NCBI RefSeq assembly: GCF_002911665.1
Contig: NZ_MTBP01000001.1
Coordinates: 1,612,001-1,676,000 of the forward strand
Reading direction: 5' to 3'
Length of the DNA: 64,000 nucleotides
From: Actinomadura rubteroloni
GTDB lineage: Bacteria; Actinomycetota; Actinomycetes; Streptosporangiales; Streptosporangiaceae
Made by a program: the position numbers and the translations under genes. Below are positions 9,561 to 17,869 of the stretch, piece by piece (positions within the stretch are counted from its first letter, which is position 1; each line of letters begins with the position of its first letter). Below the pieces are notes generated by a model, which saw only the letters and a list, made by a program, of their open reading frames with translations, made no database searches and had not been told where the DNA came from.

Positions 9561-9616
9561 TGACAAGTTCGGGGGACGCCGTGTCGTCCGTTCGGGTGAC
9601 ATGTCGTCTGTTCAGG
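9561..9616 (+). promoter_or_regulatory. Three direct repeats about 20 bp apart upstream of the Tad operon
   Basis: TGACAAGTTCGGG (from 9561), TGTCGTCCGTTCGGG (from 9582) and TGTCGTCTGTTCAGG (from 9602) are spaced 20-21 bp, two helical turns, on one DNA face. They lie in the 443-bp gap between the LuxR-type gene and flp. This is the layout of a multi-site activator region, but no clear -35/-10 pair can be picked. The rest of the gap (9303-9560, 9617-9745) shows nothing else I can support. Confidence 0.4.
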
Positions 9617-9745
9617 CAGTTTTTTCCGCCCGATAGGCCGGTTAACGCGCCGTTCACACAATCCGATGGTTATGCCTCATAGCGACGGCCCACCCACCGA
9701 TCGGCGGGGGCGGACGGGCCAACTCCGCGACCCGAGAGGACCCCA

Positions 9746-9952
9746 GTGATCAACAACGTGCTGCTTCGGATGATCGTCGGCTTCCAGACCCGCGTTACCG
9801 AGCGCGAAGACCGCGGCGCCACCGCCGTCGAGTACGGCCTGATCGTCGGCCTGGTCTCGCTGGCGATCGTCACCGCGATCACCGCCTTCGGCACAAGCCT
9901 GTCGGACATGTTCGACCGGCTCAGCACCGAGGTCGGCAAGGTGGCGCCGTAA
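9746..9952 (+). CDS. Flp-family type IVb pilin
   Basis: 68 residues from GTG, with GAGAGGACCCC just upstream. The sequence carries the Flp prepilin signature: a short basic leader, then DRGATAVEYGL, where the prepilin peptidase cuts after Gly and Glu+5 aligns assembling subunits, followed by the hydrophobic helix LIVGLVSLAIVTAITAFGTS. The length matches Flp pilins of other actinobacteria. It is the major subunit polymerised by the Tad machinery encoded downstream. It is the first gene of the operon, and no prepilin peptidase (TadV/CpaA) is in the window. Confidence 0.9.
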   Translation: MINNVLLRMIVGFQTRVTEREDRGATAVEYGLIVGLVSLAIVTAITAFGTSLSDMFDRLSTEVGKVAP

Positions 9953-10004
9953 CCGCGGCGATCGGTCGCGGCGGGGAGTGACGGCGAGAGGCGAGGCGGG
10001 GATC

Positions 10005-10397
10005 ATGCGGGCACGTGAGAACGGCGACCGGGGATCGGTCGCGGTCGAGTTCGGCCTGCTCATCCCCATCCTCCTGATCGTCATCCTCGGCACGTTCGAC
10101 CTCGGCCGGATGGTGTTCCAGAAGATGGAACTCTCCGAGGCGGCGGGGCAGGCCGCGCGAGCGGCCGCCCTCGCCGTCGGCGCCGGTCGTAGTCCGCAGG
10201 ACGCGGCCCAGGCGGCGGTCCAAGCGGTCTCGCCTACCGGCCTCCGGTTCACGCTCACCAACAAGTGCACGAGCGCCGAAGCGATCATGAAGGTGACCGT
10301 GACCTGCGCTTTCAAGGGCAACCCCGCGTGGTCGGGGATCGCGGACCGGGATCTGTCCGCGTCGGCCGCCACGCCCTGCGTCCCGGAGCCGTCGTGA
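10005..10397 (+). CDS. TadE-like pseudopilin
   Basis: About 130 residues. The ATG at 10005 is preferred over the GTG at 9978 because GAGGCGGGG lies eight bases before it. The N-terminus carries a prepilin-like site (DRGSVAVEFGLLIPILLIVI) with Glu at +5 and a single hydrophobic helix. The rest is a short extracellular domain with two cysteine pairs (NKCTSA, VTCAF, ATPCVPE). TadE pseudopilins are cleaved by the prepilin peptidase and take part in pilus assembly. The TGA overlaps the ATG of the next gene by one base, so translation is coupled. Confidence 0.85.
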   Translation: MRARENGDRGSVAVEFGLLIPILLIVILGTFDLGRMVFQKMELSEAAGQAARAAALAVGAGRSPQDAAQAAVQAVSPTGLRFTLTNKCTSAEAIMKVTVTCAFKGNPAWSGIADRDLSASAATPCVPEPS

Positions 10398-11596
10398 TGA
10401 CCCCGGCCACGGCACTGACCCGCGCGCTGGACGCCGTCCGTCGGCGTCGGCGCCGCTATCCCGGTGACCGGGGCGCGATGGCCCCGCTCATCGCGGTGCT
10501 CATGGCCGGCGGCATGCTGATCGGGGTCGGCGGGGTCGCCGTCGACCTCGGCCGTCTTTACATCGAGCGCGGCGAGCTGCAGAACGGCGCGGACGCCGCC
10601 GCGCTCGCCGCCGCCCGGCGGTGCGCGACCGACCCGACACTGTGCCAGGTATCCGATCTCGGGACTGTGATCGGGCAGCAGGCCAAGTCCAACGCGTCCG
10701 ACGGCAAGGCCGCCGCCACGGTGACGTGTGGGCGCAAGACCCTGCCGTCGCCCGGTGCGCTCGGCCCCTGTGGCCCGGACGCGACCAACCGCACCAAGTG
10801 CGTGGGCGACCGGCCCGCGTCCGGCAACTACGTGGAAGTCCGCACGTCGACCGTCTACAAGGACGGACGAACCGTGATCCCGCCGACGATCACGCAGCTC
10901 ATCCCCGGCGCACCGAAGAAGGGCACCACGGTCGGCGCCTGCGCCCGTGCGCGTTGGGGTTCCCCCCAGAAGATCCCCAAGGCGTTTCCGCTCTTGATCT
11001 CCAAGTGCCTATGGAATTGGGCGACGAGCAACGGCACCGTCTACGCCGACCCCGCCGCGAAGTCGCTCCTGAGCCTGGACTGGTCGCTGCTGCGCACGCT
11101 CACCAACGACAACACGGCCTGCCCCTCGGGTGTGGCGGGTGACGTGGGCCAGTACGGTCACCTCGCCCAGCTCCGTTGGGCCAACGCCGCCTGCCAGGCG
11201 TCGGTGGATCTCGACTCGGTGGTCGAGGCGGCCGAGGGCACTTCCCTGCTCGCCGGAGTCTGGAAGTGGATCGGGGGCTGCAACGTCGACACCTGGTTCA
11301 CGTGGCTCCTCTCGGCGTTGACCCTGTCACTCCCCCCGGTCGTTTATCTTCCGGTGTTCGACTCGGTGACGAAGTCGGGCCTCGTTTACCGCTACCACGT
11401 GGTCGGCTTCGCTCCCATCCGGCTGACCTCGTTGGCCCTCGGACTGTCGGGCGTCCGCGTTCCGCCGGTCCCCAACTGTGGCGGACTGAACCCCTTCGCC
11501 GTGTGCCTGCAGGGGTTTTTCACCCGGTCCCTGGCGCCCGGTCCCACGAGCGGCGGTCAGGACTTCGGTGCCGCTGCCATCTCACTGGCCGGATAA
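10397..11596 (+). CDS. TadG-like pilus assembly protein
   Basis: About 399 residues, starting at the ATG that overlaps the TadE stop. After a basic stretch (RRRRRYPGDRGAMAPLIAVL) comes one transmembrane helix and the conserved segment VGGVAVDLGRLYIERGELQN followed by ADAAALAAARR, the hallmark of TadE/TadG-family N-termini (Flp pilus-assembly TadG-like). The ~330-residue extracellular part is cysteine-containing and has no domain I recognise. It sits between TadE and CpaB in the operon and is presumably a membrane-anchored component of the assembly apparatus. A vWA domain, present in Gram-negative TadG, is not evident here; one occurs instead in the TadB fusion downstream. Confidence 0.8.
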   Translation: MTPATALTRALDAVRRRRRRYPGDRGAMAPLIAVLMAGGMLIGVGGVAVDLGRLYIERGELQNGADAAALAAARRCATDPTLCQVSDLGTVIGQQAKSNASDGKAAATVTCGRKTLPSPGALGPCGPDATNRTKCVGDRPASGNYVEVRTSTVYKDGRTVIPPTITQLIPGAPKKGTTVGACARARWGSPQKIPKAFPLLISKCLWNWATSNGTVYADPAAKSLLSLDWSLLRTLTNDNTACPSGVAGDVGQYGHLAQLRWANAACQASVDLDSVVEAAEGTSLLAGVWKWIGGCNVDTWFTWLLSALTLSLPPVVYLPVFDSVTKSGLVYRYHVVGFAPIRLTSLALGLSGVRVPPVPNCGGLNPFAVCLQGFFTRSLAPGPTSGGQDFGAAAISLAG

Positions 11597-11622
11597 ACGG
11601 CTAGCTCACCACCCTGGGGGAA

Positions 11623-12363
11623 GTGTTGAACCGTCGTTTCGTCACCGTCGCGGCGGCACTCGTGCTCGCCGTGCTGGGCACGGCGCTGGTGCTGATGTAC
11701 GTGAAGGGCGCCGACCGGCGCGCGGTCGAGGGCAAGCAGGGCGTGGACGTCCTGGTCGCGACCAAGGCCATCCCGCCGGGCGTTCTCGGCAGCCGGCTCG
11801 TCGCGGACGGCTACGCCAAGTCCGTCCGGATGCCCGCGCAGTCCGTCCCGGACGACATCCTGCGCTCGGTCGGTCCCGCCGAGGCGAGCCTGGTGCTGTC
11901 GTCCGCGCTGAAGGCGGGCGAGCTGATCCGCCGTCCGCTGCTGGTGACGCCGAGCGCGTCGCAGTACTTCACCGTCCCCAAGGGCAAGCTGGCCATGACG
12001 ATCGCGCTGAGCGACGCCCAGCGCGTCGCGGGGTACGTCAAGGCCGGCTCGAAGGTCGCGGTGTTCGCCGCGTACAAGCTGCTCGACGCCAAGGGCGCCC
12101 CGCGCGGCGAGGCTGGCGGTGCGCGCCTGCTCATGTCCGACATCGACGTACTCTCGGTGGGACTGTCCGGCAACAAGGACAAGAAGGACGACGAGGCCAC
12201 CACCCTCGTCACCCTCGCGGTCACCCAGCAGGAGGCCGAGAAGATCGTGTGGGGCACCCAGGGCGGCAAGGTCGACAACGCGCTGTACCTGGGCCTCCAG
12301 ACGGACGCCTCCGAACTCGATCCGAACAGCCCCGGCGTGTCCAGCTTCGGGCTCTTCCGATAG
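11623..12363 (+). CDS. CpaB/RcpC-like Tad assembly protein (SAF domain)
   Basis: 246 residues from GTG with GGGGGAA upstream. One N-terminal transmembrane helix (residues ~5-25) is followed by an SAF-type segment (VDVLVATKAIPPGVLGSRLV) and the CpaB pattern VPKGKLAMTIALSDAQRVAG, then GSKVAVFAAY. In other bacteria RcpC/CpaB lies outside the membrane and is needed for Flp pilus assembly. It is followed 19 bases later by the CpaE gene. The long inter-strand loop (KDKKDDEATTLVTLAVTQQE) fits the C-terminal CpaB region. Confidence 0.82.
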   Translation: MLNRRFVTVAAALVLAVLGTALVLMYVKGADRRAVEGKQGVDVLVATKAIPPGVLGSRLVADGYAKSVRMPAQSVPDDILRSVGPAEASLVLSSALKAGELIRRPLLVTPSASQYFTVPKGKLAMTIALSDAQRVAGYVKAGSKVAVFAAYKLLDAKGAPRGEAGGARLLMSDIDVLSVGLSGNKDKKDDEATTLVTLAVTQQEAEKIVWGTQGGKVDNALYLGLQTDASELDPNSPGVSSFGLFR

Positions 12364-12382
12364 CGCGGACGGAGCGAAGACC

Positions 12383-13570
12383 ATGCCCATCATCTGCGAA
12401 CCGAACGACCAGACCGCCCGCCGCCTCGCGGCCCCGTTCCGCGAGGACGGCCACGTGGCGCTCGACCTCAAGGCCCTGCGGGCCGCGCTGGACGAGCTGC
12501 CCCAGGAACTGGTCGTCGTGCTCGGCCCCGGCGTCGACCTGCGCTCGGCGGTGCGTCTGACGGCGCTGCTGCGCGAGGAGCAGCCCGCGCTCGGCGTCGT
12601 GCTCGTCCGCGACCGGCTCGACGTGGACGTGCTGGCCGAGGCGATGCGCGCGGGCGTCCGCGAGGTCGTCCCCGACCGCGACTTCCCCGCCCTGCTGGAC
12701 GCGTGCAAGCGCGTCTGGGAGATCTCCTCGCGGCTGCGGTCCGCCGAGTCCGGCGCGTTCCGGCAGGTCGCGGCCGAGCCGCCGGCCGGCCAGGTCGTCG
12801 TCGTGTTCGCCGGGAAGGGCGGCTGCGGCAAGTCGATGGTGTCGACCAATCTCGGCGTCGCGCTGGCGCGCCAGGGCCGCCGGGTCTGTCTGGTGGACCT
12901 CGACCTCGGGTTCGGCGACGTCGGCATCATGCTCCGCGTCGACCCGCAGCGGACGGTCGTGGACGCCGTCCCGATGGTCGGCCACATGGACCGCACCGGC
13001 GCGCACTCGATCCTGACGCCGCACGAGTCCGGCCTGCAGAGCGTCCTCGCGCCCATCGCGCCCGGCGACGCCGAGAAGGTGTCCGGACGGCTCGTCACCG
13101 AACTGCTGGCCGTGCTGCGGCAGATGTTCGAGGTCGTCGTGGTCGACAGCCCGCCGCAGTTCAGCGAGCAGGTGCTGGCGGCGTTCGACGTCGCCGACAC
13201 GCACGTCCTCGTGGCGAGCCCCGAGGTCACCGCGCTGAAGGGGCTGCGGGTCACGCTCGACATGCTGGACACGCTCGGCTACGCCCGGGACGCCCGCGCG
13301 GTCGTCCTCAACCGGGCCGACGCCCGCGCGGGGCTCTCGCGGTCCGACATCGACCGGGTGGTCGGCATGGCCGTCGCCGCCGAGATCCCGAACCATCCCG
13401 ACGTTCCGGTCTCGATCAACCGGGGGGTGCCCCTCACGATGAGCGATCCGCGACACCCGGTCAGCCGGGCGATCGACGGGCTGATCGCCCGCACGGTCGC
13501 CGCCGGGCAGGCCGCCGCCGAACCCGAGCCGCCGCGCCGGATGCGGCGCCGCTCCCGGGCGCGCTCATGA
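12383..13570 (+). CDS. CpaE/TadZ-like MinD/ParA-family ATPase
   Basis: About 395 residues; the ATG at 12383 begins MPIICEPNDQ. Residues ~1-125 form a receiver-like domain without clear phospho-acceptor chemistry, as in TadZ. The ATPase domain follows: deviant Walker A FAGKGGCGKSMVSTNLGVAL, then RVCLVDLDLGFGDVGIMLRV and VVVVDSPPQFSEQVLAA. TadZ/CpaE proteins localise the Tad machine at the membrane. The C-terminus is strongly basic (RRMRRRSRARS). The stop overlaps the next start by four bases (ATGA), showing translational coupling with the secretion ATPase. Confidence 0.88.
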   Translation: MPIICEPNDQTARRLAAPFREDGHVALDLKALRAALDELPQELVVVLGPGVDLRSAVRLTALLREEQPALGVVLVRDRLDVDVLAEAMRAGVREVVPDRDFPALLDACKRVWEISSRLRSAESGAFRQVAAEPPAGQVVVVFAGKGGCGKSMVSTNLGVALARQGRRVCLVDLDLGFGDVGIMLRVDPQRTVVDAVPMVGHMDRTGAHSILTPHESGLQSVLAPIAPGDAEKVSGRLVTELLAVLRQMFEVVVVDSPPQFSEQVLAAFDVADTHVLVASPEVTALKGLRVTLDMLDTLGYARDARAVVLNRADARAGLSRSDIDRVVGMAVAAEIPNHPDVPVSINRGVPLTMSDPRHPVSRAIDGLIARTVAAGQAAAEPEPPRRMRRRSRARS

Positions 13571-14952
13571 GCACGCTCGGGGAGCGGCTCGCACGGCTTC
13601 AGGACGGCACGGCGCCGCCGGCCGCGGGCGTGTCCTCCCAGCTCGTGCAGACGTCGGGACGCCGTTCGTCGCGTCCCGTGGACCCGTACGCGGGGCTGAA
13701 GCGCCGCGTCCACCAGGCGCTGGTCGACGCGCTCGGCCCGCGCATCCACGAGAGCGACCTGAGCCCGGGGGAGCTGGAGCAGCGCGTCCGGTCCACGCTC
13801 CAGGAGATGCTGGCGCGCGAGGAGACGCCGCTCACCGCCGCTGACCGCGACCGGGTCGAGCAGGACGTCGCCGACGAGATCCTCGGCCTCGGCCCGCTGG
13901 AGCCCTACCTGAACGACCCCGAGGTCACCGAGATCATGGTGAACGGGCCGGGGCAGATCTACGTGGAGCGCGGCGGACGGCTGACGCTGGTCGGCGGCGC
14001 GTTCGCGGGCGAGGCCAGCCTGCGCCGGACGATCGAGAAGATCGTCGCGAAGGTGGGGCGCCGCATCGACGAGTCCAGCCCGATGGTCGACGCCCGCCTG
14101 CCCGACGGCAGCCGCGTCAACGCGGTGGTGCCGCCGGTCGCGATGGACGGCGCGCTGCTCACGATCCGGAAGTTCGCCGTCGACCCGCTGACGATCCAGG
14201 ACCTCATCGGGTTCGGGACGCTGACGGCGCAGGTCGCCGAGCTGCTCATCGCCTGCGTGCGCGGACGGATGAACATCCTGATCAGCGGCGGCACCGGGTC
14301 GGGCAAGACGACGACCCTGAACGTCATGTCGTCGTTCATCCCGCCCGACGAGCGGATCGTCACGATCGAGGACGCCGCCGAACTCCAGCTCCGCCAGGAG
14401 CACGTCCTGCGCATGGAGGCCCGGCCGCCGAACGTGGAGGACCGGGGCGAGATCACGATCCGCGACCTCGTCCGCAACAGCCTGCGGATGCGGCCGGACC
14501 GGATCATCGTCGGGGAGGTCCGCGACGGCGCCGCCCTCGACATGCTCCAGGCCATGAACACCGGCCATGACGGCTCGCTGACGACCGTCCACGCGAACGC
14601 GCCGCGCGAGGCGATGTCGCGGGTGGAGACGATGGTGCTGATGGCGGGGATGGAGCTGCCGATCCGGGTCGTCCGGGAACAGGTCGGCTCGGCGATCGAT
14701 CTCGTCGTCCACCAGACGCGGTTCAAGGACGGCTCGCGGCGCATCACCCATGTCACCGAGGTCACCGGGCTGGAGGGCGACGTCGTCACCCTCCAGGACC
14801 TGTTCCTGTTCGACCCGCGCATCGCGGACTCCGAGGGACGGGTCGGCGCGCTGCGTCCCACCGGCCTGCGCCCGCGCTTCCTCGACCGGCTGCGGGACCG
14901 GGGGATCGACGTTCCGGGCGACGTGTTCGGCCACGGGCCGTCCCCGTGGTGA
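13567..14952 (+). CDS. CpaF/TadA secretion ATPase
   Basis: About 461 residues from the ATG overlapping the CpaE stop. It has the T2SS/T4SS-type ATPase core: LGPLEPYLNDPEVTEIMVNG, Walker A GGTGSGKTT (Lys near residue 247), FIPPDERIVTIEDAAELQL, then RPDRIIVGEVRDGAALDML and the His box TGHDGSLTTVHAN. This hexameric cytoplasmic motor powers Flp pilin polymerisation through the TadB/TadC platform. The N-terminal ~100 residues are a variable, mostly helical extension. The stop at 14950-14952 overlaps the start of the vWA-TadB fusion gene. Confidence 0.93.
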   Translation: MSTLGERLARLQDGTAPPAAGVSSQLVQTSGRRSSRPVDPYAGLKRRVHQALVDALGPRIHESDLSPGELEQRVRSTLQEMLAREETPLTAADRDRVEQDVADEILGLGPLEPYLNDPEVTEIMVNGPGQIYVERGGRLTLVGGAFAGEASLRRTIEKIVAKVGRRIDESSPMVDARLPDGSRVNAVVPPVAMDGALLTIRKFAVDPLTIQDLIGFGTLTAQVAELLIACVRGRMNILISGGTGSGKTTTLNVMSSFIPPDERIVTIEDAAELQLRQEHVLRMEARPPNVEDRGEITIRDLVRNSLRMRPDRIIVGEVRDGAALDMLQAMNTGHDGSLTTVHANAPREAMSRVETMVLMAGMELPIRVVREQVGSAIDLVVHQTRFKDGSRRITHVTEVTGLEGDVVTLQDLFLFDPRIADSEGRVGALRPTGLRPRFLDRLRDRGIDVPGDVFGHGPSPW

Positions 14953-16877
14953 CGCGGCGGTTCCTCCTCGCGGGCCTGCTGGCGGTGCTCGGCGCGCTCG
15001 TCCCGGTGAGCGCGCACGCGGCGGCGCCGGTCGCGCGCGTGGACGCGCTGACGATCTCCGGCGACCGCGCGCGGTTCCTGTTCGCGGGGGCCGGGCTGCC
15101 GCCGGACGCCGAACTCGACCCGTCCTCGCTGCGGGTGACGCTCGACGGCCGGGCCGCGTCCGCGCAGGCCGAGCCGCCCGGCGCCGCCCGGCCCGGCGGG
15201 ACGGCCCCGGGGCGATCGGTCATGATCGTCCTGGACACCAGCGGCTCGATGGGCGCCGCCGGGCTCGCGGCGGCCCGGCAGGGCGCGCAGCGGTTCCTCG
15301 ACCGGCTCCCGAGCGACGTCGCGGCCGGGCTCGCCCTCGCCGGTACGCGGCCGGGCGCCCAGGTCGTGGTGCGGCCCACCACCGACCGCGCGGCGCCCGC
15401 CCGGGCGATGCGCACGCTGCGGCCCACCGGAGAGACCGACCTGTACGACGGCATCGCCGAGGCGGCGGCCGTGCTGACGGGCGTCGACCGGCGCGTCGTC
15501 GTGCTGTCGGACGGCGCGGACACCGGCAGCGCGACGTCCCTGCGGGCCGTCCGCGACCGTCTCACCGCCGCGCGGGTCACCCTCGACGCGGTGGCGTTCC
15601 GCACCGCCGAGGCCGACGACGCCGCGCTGCGCGTCCTGACCGGCGCGACCGGCGGACGGCTGCTGAAGTCCGCCGACGCCGGCAGCCTCGTCCAGGCCTT
15701 CGCGACCGCCGCGGGCAGCTACCGGCAGAGCATGTGGGTCACGGTGCGGCTGCCGTCCGGGCGCGCGGGCCGGGCCCTGGACCTCGCCGCGACGGCGCGG
15801 GCCGGGACGGCGACGCTGCGCGCGACCGGAAAGGTGCGGATCGCCGCGCGTCCGGCCGCGACCGCCCCGGCGGCGGCCACCACCCCGGCCGCCGCGACCG
15901 CCGTCACGTCCGGCGCGCTGCTGCTGCCGATGCTGAGCCTCGTGTTCCTCGCGATCGTGGCGGCGGTGCTCGTCGTGCCGACCGTCCTCGCCAAGCGCGC
16001 GGACGTCGGCGTCGCGGGCCGGATCCAGCGCTACCGGGCGTCCGACGCGCCCGAGACCGGCGACGACGCGTCCAGTCCCGTCCTGCGCCGCGCGCTCGGG
16101 CTGAGCGAACGGGCCGTCGGCACCGGCGACCGCGCCGAGCGGATGACCCGCGACCTGCGCCGCGCGGGCCTGGCGCTCCAGCCGAACGAGTGGCTGCTCG
16201 TGCGCGTCGGCCTCGGCCTGCTGGTCGCGCTCGTGCTGGCGCTGATCACCGGGAACGTCCTGCTCGGGGTGCCGCTCGGCGCCGCGCTCGCCTGGTTCGG
16301 CACGCGGATGTACCTGTCGTCGCGGACCGCCAAGCGCCTCAACGCGTTCGCCGACCAGCTCCCCGACGCGCTCCAGCTCATCGCCGGGTCGCTGCGCTCG
16401 GGCTTCACCGTCGCCCAGTCGATGGACCGGCTCGCCGAGCAGGAACTCGACCCGCTGAGCGGCGAGATCTCCCGGGCGGTCGCGCAGACCCGGCTCGGCG
16501 TCTCGGTGGACGAGGCGCTGGAGGACGTCGCCGAGCGCATGTCCTGCCGCGACCTGCGCTGGGTCGTCATGGCGATCCGCATCCAGCGGGAGGTCGGCGG
16601 CAACCTCGCCGACGTGATCGAGCAGACCGTCCAGACGATGCGCGAGCGCACCCATCTGCGGCGGCACGTGCGGGCGCTCAGCGCGGAGGGGCGCATGTCC
16701 GCATACGTTCTGATCGCGCTGCCGATCGTCGTGGGCTTCGCCATGGCGCTCATCCGTCCGGACTACCTGGAACCGCTGTACAAGACGCCGTTCGGAGTCT
16801 TCCTGCTGGTCCTCGCGATCGGCCTCGTCTGCGGCGGGTGGGTCTGGATGACCCGACTGGTGAAGGTGGTCGCCTGA
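14946..16877 (+). CDS. von Willebrand A domain fused to TadB-type inner-membrane platform protein
   Basis: About 643 residues from GTG at 14946 (14949 is also possible). A signal peptide (FLLAGLLAVLGALVPVSAHA) leads to an extracytoplasmic vWA domain with an intact metal site (MIVLDTSGSMG, Asp near residue 96; then PTGETDLYDGIAEAA and VVVLSDGADTGS). A helix at ~320-345 (LPMLSLVFLAIVAAVLVVP) connects to a T2SSF/TadB half: ALQLIAGSLRSGFTVAQSMD, then LRWVVMAIRIQREVGGNLAD, and C-terminal membrane helices. TadB alone is normally ~300 residues, so this is a true domain fusion. The vWA part may bind pilins or surface ligands outside while the TadB part engages the CpaF motor. Confidence 0.87.
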   Translation: MVTRRFLLAGLLAVLGALVPVSAHAAAPVARVDALTISGDRARFLFAGAGLPPDAELDPSSLRVTLDGRAASAQAEPPGAARPGGTAPGRSVMIVLDTSGSMGAAGLAAARQGAQRFLDRLPSDVAAGLALAGTRPGAQVVVRPTTDRAAPARAMRTLRPTGETDLYDGIAEAAAVLTGVDRRVVVLSDGADTGSATSLRAVRDRLTAARVTLDAVAFRTAEADDAALRVLTGATGGRLLKSADAGSLVQAFATAAGSYRQSMWVTVRLPSGRAGRALDLAATARAGTATLRATGKVRIAARPAATAPAAATTPAAATAVTSGALLLPMLSLVFLAIVAAVLVVPTVLAKRADVGVAGRIQRYRASDAPETGDDASSPVLRRALGLSERAVGTGDRAERMTRDLRRAGLALQPNEWLLVRVGLGLLVALVLALITGNVLLGVPLGAALAWFGTRMYLSSRTAKRLNAFADQLPDALQLIAGSLRSGFTVAQSMDRLAEQELDPLSGEISRAVAQTRLGVSVDEALEDVAERMSCRDLRWVVMAIRIQREVGGNLADVIEQTVQTMRERTHLRRHVRALSAEGRMSAYVLIALPIVVGFAMALIRPDYLEPLYKTPFGVFLLVLAIGLVCGGWVWMTRLVKVVA

Positions 16878-17782
16878 TGCTGCTCCTGCTCGGCATGGTG
16901 CTGCTCGCCCTGGCCGCCCTGCTCGTCCTCGGGACGTTCGGCGGACGCCGTTCCAACGCGCGGACGGCGGCGGGCGGCGTCCAGGCCATCGAACGGTCCT
17001 ACGCGCCGCGCGTCGCGGGCGCCGCCGACGTGGCCGCGCCGGACGAGGCGTTCCTGCCCGTCTTCGCGCGGCTCGCGCTGCGCCTGTCCCGCGCCGACAA
17101 GGTGGACCGGCTGCGCGCCCGGCTGGACGTCGCGGGCAACCCCGAGCCGTGGACGCCCGACCGGATGCTGTCGTTCAAGGGCGTCGGCCTGGTCGGCGGC
17201 GCGCTCGTCGGCGTGCTGTTCGGGCTGAGCGCGGGCGTGGGGCTCGGGTTCGTCTTCGTCGTCGGGCTGGCCGCGTTCGGGTTCTTCCTGCCCGACATCC
17301 TGCTCTACAACGCCGGGATCAAGCGCCAGGACCAGATCAGCCAGTCGCTGCCCGACCTGCTCGACCTGCTCGGCATCAGCGTCCAGGCGGGCCTCGGCTT
17401 CGACGCCGCGCTGACCCGGGTGGCGCTGTCGATCGAGGGGCCGCTCGGCCGCGAGATGGCGCGGCTGCTCCAGGAGATGCGGCTCGGCGCGTCCCGCGAG
17501 GAGGCACTGAAGTCGCTCGCCGACCGGACGTCGGTGGACGAGCTGCAGACCTTCACGGCGGCGCTCGTCCAGGCGGCGGCCCTCGGCATCCCGGTCGGCG
17601 ACATCCTGCGCGAGCAGGCGAGCGAACTGCGCATCAAGCGGCGGCAGACGGCGGAGGAGCGGGCGCAGAAGGTGTCGGTCAAGATCACCTTCCCGGTCGT
17701 GGTGTGCATTCTGCCCGCGCTGTTCATCATCGTGATCGGCCCGGGCATCCTGTCCATGATCAGCAGCGGGGTGTTCGGCTGA
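16877..17782 (+). CDS. TadC-like inner-membrane platform protein
   Basis: 301 residues; the ATG overlaps the preceding TGA by one base. Membrane helices lie at the N-terminus (MLLLLGMVLLALAALLVLGT), near residues 100-140, and at the C-terminus (ITFPVVVCILPALFIIVIGP). The T2SSF cytoplasmic segment reads QSLPDLLDLLGISVQAGLGF and RLGASREEALKSLADRT. It pairs with TadB as the platform for the CpaF ATPase. It is the last gene of the operon; secretin genes are not expected in a Gram-positive Tad system. Confidence 0.88.
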   Translation: MLLLLGMVLLALAALLVLGTFGGRRSNARTAAGGVQAIERSYAPRVAGAADVAAPDEAFLPVFARLALRLSRADKVDRLRARLDVAGNPEPWTPDRMLSFKGVGLVGGALVGVLFGLSAGVGLGFVFVVGLAAFGFFLPDILLYNAGIKRQDQISQSLPDLLDLLGISVQAGLGFDAALTRVALSIEGPLGREMARLLQEMRLGASREEALKSLADRTSVDELQTFTAALVQAAALGIPVGDILREQASELRIKRRQTAEERAQKVSVKITFPVVVCILPALFIIVIGPGILSMISSGVFG

Positions 17783-17869
17783 CGGTGTGGGACGGGTGAT
17801 AACCCCAGGTCCCGAGCGTGGTCGTGGACGGAGAGGTAATCCCAGGCGGGAGCGCATATTCTTCCTAGT

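Noticed and set aside
11557..14934. Long minus-strand frames across the Tad operon
   Set aside because: They overlap genes with clear ATPase and CpaB motifs and have no domain logic of their own.
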